A stretch of DNA of 64,000 nucleotides, from contig JAPVLO010000146.1 in the NCBI GenBank assembly GCA_027257055.1, forward strand, positions 124,001 to 188,000. Direction: 5' to 3'. Under the pieces are notes generated by a model. It was given only the letters and a program-made list of their open reading frames with translations, searched no databases and was not told where the DNA came from. The DNA comes from Cephalopachus bancanus. Taxonomy: Eukaryota > Chordata > Mammalia > Primates > Tarsiidae. The translations under genes were made by a program, and so were the position numbers. Of this stretch, positions 58,640 through 64,000 are shown one piece after another (positions within the stretch are counted from its first letter, which is position 1; every line of letters starts with the position of its first letter).

Positions 58640-58934
58640 GGGCCGGGTACGGAAACTCAGCCTGTAATCCCGGCACCCCAAGCGAGAGAATTGCCTGAGC
58701 CCAGGGGTTCAAGACCAGCCTGGACAACTTGGTGAGACCTCGTCTCTACAATAAATTACAAAAACTAGCCAGGTGCGATGGCATGCATCTGTAGTTCCAG
58801 CTACTTGGAAGGGTGAGGCGGAAGGATCGCCTAAGCCCAGCAGGTTGGCTGCGGTGGCTGTGAGCGTGCCACTGTGCTCCAGTCTGGGCAACAGAGTGAG
58901 ACTCCAACTCAAAAAAATAAAATTAAATTAAAAT
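58640..58934 (+). mobile_element. Young Alu with TSD
   Basis: TSD AAAATCACAATCC at 58627-58639 and 58935-58947, exact. Confidence 0.95.
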
Positions 58935-58947
58935 AAAATCACAATCC

Positions 58948-59660
58948 CTAGGAACGCTCCCAATTCCATCACAATTGCCACCGTTTTTGAAGCCAAATTC
59001 CAGTGCACAATTACACATTCATATACATTGCAGACTAAGAGACTGTCAACTTCCAAAAGGGATGTTTTGACTTATTACTGAAAAGAATGTTCAATACATA
59101 TAGAAATTCAGTATTTGCAAATCCATTCTAGCAAACGGCTCTATTTTTTTTCACAGCACATGTTACTTTCTGACATATTATTTCTTCCTTATTTTAGTTA
59201 TTTTTATGGTCTGTCACTTTTCCCTTTCCCACACAGAAATGCAAATTCCATAAGGTAGGAATTTTTGACTGTTTATATTTACTGCTGTATCCCTAGCATA
59301 TAAAACAGTGCCTGGCACATAGTAGGCACTCAATAAATATTTGCAGAATAAAGAAATGAATGAACTGGCCGTGCAGATGTAAGAGTAGGGTCAGCTTCTG
59401 AATGAACCCGTGACCAGCAGCACAGACACAGCATCAAGGACTCCAACTCTCTTTATCTCTCAGCTCTGGTTCCCCTTGTGTTTGGAAGGTGGCTGCCGGA
59501 GACACTTGGCATATGTCTACATCTACAAAGACAGAGGAGGTGCTTGATTGGGTCAACTTGGGCCTTGTACCCTCCTCAGGGAGTGCAAAGAATGGCTTAA
59601 ACGAATCAAGATCTGCCCTCTTTGACAGTCAAGTTGAAGAGTTAGAATCAGCTTCCCTTG
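58948..59660 (+). repeat. Unique sequence with an L2/MIR-type tail (59205-59360)
   Basis: ACTGCTGTATCCCTAGCATA, CAGTGCCTGGCACATAGTAGG and CACTCAATAAATATTTGC form the common ancient SINE/LINE 3' motif. The AATAAA there belongs to the repeat. The rest is unassigned. Confidence 0.55.
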
Positions 59661-59661
59661 G

Positions 59662-59950
59662 GGCCTAGTGAGGTGGCTTCCAGCAATTTGGGAGGCTGAG
59701 ACGGAAGGATCACTTGAGCTCAGGAGTTTGAAATCAGCCTGGGCAGCATAGCAAGACCCCCCCCAAAAAAAAAATTTAGCTGGGTGTGGTGATGTCCACC
59801 TATAGTCCCAGCCACTCAGGAGACTGAGGTAGGAGGATCACTTGAACTCCAGAAGTTGAGGTTGCAGTGAGCCGTGATTATGCCACTGCACTCCGACTTG
59901 GGTGACAGAGTGAGAATTTGACTCGAAAAGAAAAGAAAAAATAAAAGAAA
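59662..59950 (+). mobile_element. Alu, older dimer
   Basis: GGCCTAGTGAGGTGGCTTCC start, ending GACTCGAAAAGAAAAG. Confidence 0.86.
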
Positions 59951-60251
59951 TCACCTTCCCCTGACCATGTCCTGAGCCACATGGAGGCTATCAGATACCA
60001 GAAGTAAGGAAGGGGAGGTGGAGAATGGGTGACAGAAAGCCAATGCTGTCCATGATGATAGTATTCAGCATGAAATAGCTCAGACGAGAAAGAGGAAAAT
60101 AACACTTCCTGTCTCCCCTCCATCTCAGTTGCCCATGCTCCGCACTCTGGTGTAGACTTCCAAGCAGCCTGAAAGATCTGAATCTGATCCTGGCCTTCCA
60201 GAGCATTGGGATGTGACTTGTTAGGGTAGGTGGACCAAATAGACTCTATTT
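59951..60251. other. No recognised feature
   Basis: Unique-looking sequence. Confidence 0.3.
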
Positions 60252-60559
60252 TTTATTTCTTATTTAGTCAGAGTCTCAATCTGTCGCCCAGGCTAGAGTG
60301 CAGTAGCACCACCCTCGCTCACCGCAGCCTTGACTTCCTGGGCTCAGGCAATCTTCCTGCCTCAGTCTCCTGAGAAGCTGGAACTACCCACAGGCATGGG
60401 CCACCACACCCAGCTGATTTTTTTGATTTTTGTGTTTTGCAAAGACGAGGTCTTGCTACGTTGCCCAGGCTGGTCTCGAACTCCTGGGCACAAGCGACTT
60501 TCTGGCTTCAGCCTCCCAAAATGCTGGGATGACAAGTGTGAGCCACTACACCTAGCCCT
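60252..60559 (-). mobile_element. Alu, older dimer
   Basis: TTTAGTCAGAGTCTCAATCTG to TACACCTAGCCC. Confidence 0.87.
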
Positions 60560-61376
60560 CCATTCTGTTTAATGCTGCAGTTTCATTTTTTGTAAGTGCT
60601 GAGGCTTGTGGGATAGGAGCCTCCTTTGGCACTTGTGGCCTGGGCCCTACAAATGTTAAGGGCAGGCCAGGATGAAGAGTGGACAACACTTATGCCGTAC
60701 CTATGAGTGGGCATGCTTTGAAAGACAGGATAAAGAGGAGGTGCCAATATGAGGAAGAGGTGCATGAGCAGCGCTCCCTCAGCCCGCCCCAAGGCCCTGC
60801 TGGGAGTTGCTGATATGCCATGACGTTGCCATGAGCAGATAAACGTGGCTTCTGGCATTTCCTCTCCTCTGACCTTCCTCCTTACTGCTCTTGGCTGTGT
60901 CAGGTGTGACACAGAGGCCTCACGTCAGACAAGGAGTGCAAAGAGAGGCAATCGTGACTGACTTCAGAACATGATCTTCAAAAGGGAAGGAAAGGTGAAA
61001 AAAAAAGAAAAAGAATCTCACAAAGCATGGTTTAATTTCTTAGGAGATATAAGGATGCATATAAAATATTCGTATCCAAATATTCTTTGATATGAACATC
61101 GCATTTCATTGATTAGAGAGTGTGGGTGTTTGGGTCTCTCTGTGAGTGAAATCCATTAAAAGAAGAATCTGGAGAGCTTTGTGTTTTGTGTTTCTATGAA
61201 AGCTTCTAGGGTGGTTTTCTGACTGGCATTGTTCCCTTGCAAAAATGCCACCTATAGGCTCTAACGGCTTTCAAACTTTTGTCTCTGCCCTGGCCCCTCT
61301 CCCAAGGGACACTCCACGCACCCACCTGCCTAGACAATTCATCCATCTAGCTCCCTCTGCTCATGGAATGGTGTGT
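60560..61376. other. Repeat-free segment, no recognised gene
   Basis: About 800 bases unique-looking; the 109-codon minus frame at 60583-60912 shows no family motif. Confidence 0.3.
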
Positions 61377-61377
61377 A

Positions 61378-61437
61378 TTAGTGTCCTGTAGCTGCTGTAA
61401 CAGATGACTGCAAAAATTATGACAGAAAATTATTCTT
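61378..61437 (-). repeat. MLT1-like LTR end fragment
   Basis: TTAGTGTCCTGTAGCTGCTG then TAACAGATGACTGC is the reverse of a MaLR LTR end. Confidence 0.5.
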
Positions 61438-61731
61438 CCTTTTTTTTTTTTTGAGTTGGACTCTCACTCTGTCGCCCAGACTGGAGTGCAGTGGCTGCTC
61501 CTGGCCACCGCAGCCTCGACCCGCTGGGCTCCGGCGATCCTTCCGCCTCAACCCTCCAAGTAGCTGGAACTACAGGCGCGCGCTACCACGCCCGGCTAAC
61601 TTTTTGATTTGTTGTAGAGATGAGGTCTTGTCAAGTTGCCCAGGCGGGTCTTGAACCCGCGGGCTCAGACAATCCACTCACCTCGGCCTCCCAAAGTGCT
61701 GGGATTACAGGCTGAGCCACCGAGCCTGGCC
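61438..61731 (-). mobile_element. Young Alu with TSD, CpG-rich
   Basis: TSD GAAAATTATTCTT at 61425-61437 and 61732-61744, exact. Its left arm holds a perfect GCGGG/CCCGC T-arm-like hairpin. Confidence 0.96.
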
Positions 61732-61772
61732 GAAAATTATTCTTTCAAAGTTGAATTCAAGATTTCTGCAAG

Positions 61773-61891
61773 AGCTGGGCATGATGGTTCACGTCTGTAA
61801 TCCCAGCACTTTGGGAGGCTGAGGCAGGAGGATTGCTTGAGGCCAGGAGTTTGAGATCAACCTAGCCAACACAGTGAGATGCTGCCTCTAA
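61773..61891 (+). mobile_element. Alu left arm cut by an L1 insertion
   Basis: GAGCTGGGCATGATGGTTCAC to GAGATGCTGCCTCTAA; the L1 at 61892 follows at once. Confidence 0.85.
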
Positions 61892-63414
61892 TTTTTTTAA
61901 CTTAAATTTTTTTTAAAACTGTGGGGTACAATTCAGGGTTAGGCACACAAATATTCATCATGCAGGTACCCTTATTGATAATTCCCCTCCAGGCAGATTT
62001 CGACTACTGTCACTCCCACCTCCCCCCCCCCCCCCCGCAGTTTCCTGCTACTGTCAATCCTCTTCTTATAGTATTATGGTAGTTGTTCGTGGTCCATTTA
62101 TGAATGAGAACATGTGATACTCAGTTCTCTGTTTCTGTGAAAGATCACTCAGTATTATATATATCTAATTCCATTCAGGTTGCTGTGAAGTTCATGATTT
62201 TGTTCTTCTTTATGACTGAGTAATATTCCGTTGTGTATATGCACCACATTTTTTTTTTATCCAGTTCTCTTTTGATGGGCAGCACGGTTGGTTCCATGTT
62301 CTTGCTATTGTGAACAAGGCTGTGATAAACATACGTGTGCAGGTATCTTTTTTATAGAGTGATTTGAGTTCTTCGGGGTATATTCCCAGCAGGGGAATTG
62401 CGGGGTCATATGGGAGGTTGATGTTTAGAGCTTTTAGGAATCACCACACTGCTTTCCACAGAGGTTGCACTAGTTTACACTCCCACCAACAGTGTAGAAG
62501 TGTTCCCTTTTCACCACATCCTCTCCAGTATCTGTTATTTTTTGAGTTATTGATGATGGCCATTCTGACTGGAGTTAGGTGGTATCTCAGTGTAGTTTTA
62601 ATTTGCATCTCCTTGATGACTAGTGAGGCTGAACAGTTTTTCATGTATCTGCTGGCTGCTCATATGTCTCTTTGAGAACTGTCTATTCATATCTTTTGCC
62701 CACTTTGTAATGGGGCTGTTTGATTTTTTCTTTTCAATATGTTTGAGTTCCTTGTAGGTCCTAGATGTTAGGCCTTTGTCAGACATGGAGTTGGGAAATA
62801 TTTTTTCCCAGTCTGTGGGTTGTCTCCCTGCTCTCTTGATGGTTTCTTTGGCTTTACAGAAGCTTGTCAATTTGATGAGGTTCCACTTGTGTATCTTATC
62901 TCTTATGGTCTGGGCATTTGGGGTTTTTCTCAGGAATTGGTTGCCAATTCCAACTTCCATACGGGTGTCTCCTGCATTTTCTAAGGTTCTTATAGTTTGA
63001 GGTTTTACATTTCGGTCTCTGATCCATTTAGAGGTAATTTTTGGGTATGGAGGTAGGTAGGGGTCCTGTTTCAATCTTCTGCATGTGGTCAGCCAGTTTT
63101 CCCAGCACCATTTACTGAATAGATTCTCATCTCCCCAGTGGTAGGTGGTAGAGGCTTTGTCGAAGCTGAGTTGGTTGAGAAATTGAGGTTTTGCTTCTGG
63201 AATCTCAACTCTATTTCATTGGTCTATATGCCTGTTCTTACCAATATCAGGCTGTTTTGATGATTGTAGCTTTACAATAAAGCTTAAAGTCTGAGAGTGT
63301 GATACCTCCTGCTTTTTTTTTTTTTTTGCTGAGGATTGTTTTGGCTATTCTTGATCGCTTATGTTTCCATATGAATTCCTGTACTGTTGTTTTTAGGTCT
63401 GAGAAGAATATCCC
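61892..63414 (-). mobile_element. 5'-truncated L1 (1.5 kb)
   Basis: T-rich tail, L1 3' UTR end (GGGGTACAATTCAGGGTTAGG), then reverse ORF2. ORF2 pieces include the [13 protein letters not shown] region near 62960 and [14 protein letters not shown] near 62840. GCCTCTAA at 61884-61891 and 63415-63422 is the likely TSD. A run of 14 C at 62022-62035 and a 15-base T-run near 63317 are expansions inside it. Frames are broken. Confidence 0.95.
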
Positions 63415-63422
63415 GCCTCTAA

Positions 63423-63624
63423 CTTAAAAGAAGAAGAAAAAGACATCAGCAGGACCTCACTCTCTTCGAAGACTCTAGGAGAGACTCCCTCCTTGTGTCT
63501 TGGAAGTTTCTGGTCCAGGCATTTCTTGGCTTGTGGCGACAGAACTCCAGTGTCTGCCTCCATTGTCACCTGGCCTTCTCCCCCATGTGTCTCCATCTCA
63601 GAGCTCCCTCTGCCTTTCTCACCT
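63423..63624. other. No recognised feature
   Basis: Short unique-looking stretch. Confidence 0.3.
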
Positions 63625-63639
63625 AAGAACACCTGTCAT

Positions 63640-63919
63640 AGCCGGGCATGGTGGCTCAGCCTGTAATCCCGCGCCTTTGGCAGGCTGAGGTGAGTGGATT
63701 GCCTGAGTCTGTGGGTTCGAGACCCGCCTGGGCAGCGAGACCTCATCTCTACAATAAATCAAAAATTCAGCCGGGCGTGATAGCGCACACCTGTAGTTCC
63801 GGTTACTTGGAAGGCTGAGGTGCAAGGATTGCCGGAGCCCAGCAGGTCGAGGCTGCGGTGGCCGGAAGTGGGGCACTCCAGTCTGGGTGACAGAGTGAGA
63901 CTCCAACTCAAAAAAAAAA
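63640..63919 (+). mobile_element. Young Alu with 15-base TSD
   Basis: TSD AAGAACACCTGTCAT at 63625-63639 and 63920-63934, exact. Confidence 0.96.
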
Positions 63920-64000
63920 AAGAACACCTGTCATTGCATTCGGGGCCCACCCTAAATCCAGTATGACCTGGTCTCAAGATCCTTCACTTAATGACATCTG

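Overview
This window reads as nuclear DNA from a primate, almost entirely non-coding and dominated by retroposons. The best guess for the species is a tarsier (Tarsius/Carlito). Dimeric 7SL-derived Alu elements rule out a non-primate. The youngest, CpG-rich Alus lack AluS/AluY diagnostics. They also do not look like the lemur Alu (with its GCTAGGCTGACGCCACGG right arm) or the galago/loris 7SL/tRNA chimeric type. Instead they form their own lineage, with a shortened GGCTCAGCCTG start, a CTACAATAAATC linker and ACTCCAACTC before the A-tail. That pattern fits the tarsier branch, but the species call is inference.

Layout: positions 1 to about 1080 are a strong CpG island (GC boxes, a CCAAT box, a perfect CCCCACGTGGGG palindrome) that probably marks a promoter or first exon; no protein was recognised there. 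From 1.1 to 64 kb there is no convincing intact protein-coding gene. About 60 Alu-type insertions cover the region, many with visible target-site duplications (TSDs). Four L1 copies stand out: a 4.4 kb element at 14.56-18.95 kb, 1.5 kb elements at 48.72-50.20 and 61.89-63.41 kb, and a 92 bp stub at 28.72 kb. Older layers are L2, MIR, hAT-Charlie (MER5-like) and ERVL-MaLR-like LTR fragments.

DNA transposons are the most distinctive content. There is a full-length, broken Hsmar1-type mariner (24266-25531). There is a 213 bp Tc1/mariner deletion derivative that keeps only the last codons of a transposase (33361-33573). There is also an inverted, composite pair of copies of a third mariner (57031-58237). 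Beside the second lies a processed pseudogene of ADI1 (acireductone dioxygenase), itself split by an Alu monomer (33576-34360).

No operon-like or cooperating gene system is present. The biology visible is the history of transposition: nested insertions, Alu-Alu fusion, templated patches, microsatellites seeded by A-tails, and an Alu lineage that appears to have gained two new hairpins. All coordinates of old repeats are approximate, because no alignment could be run.
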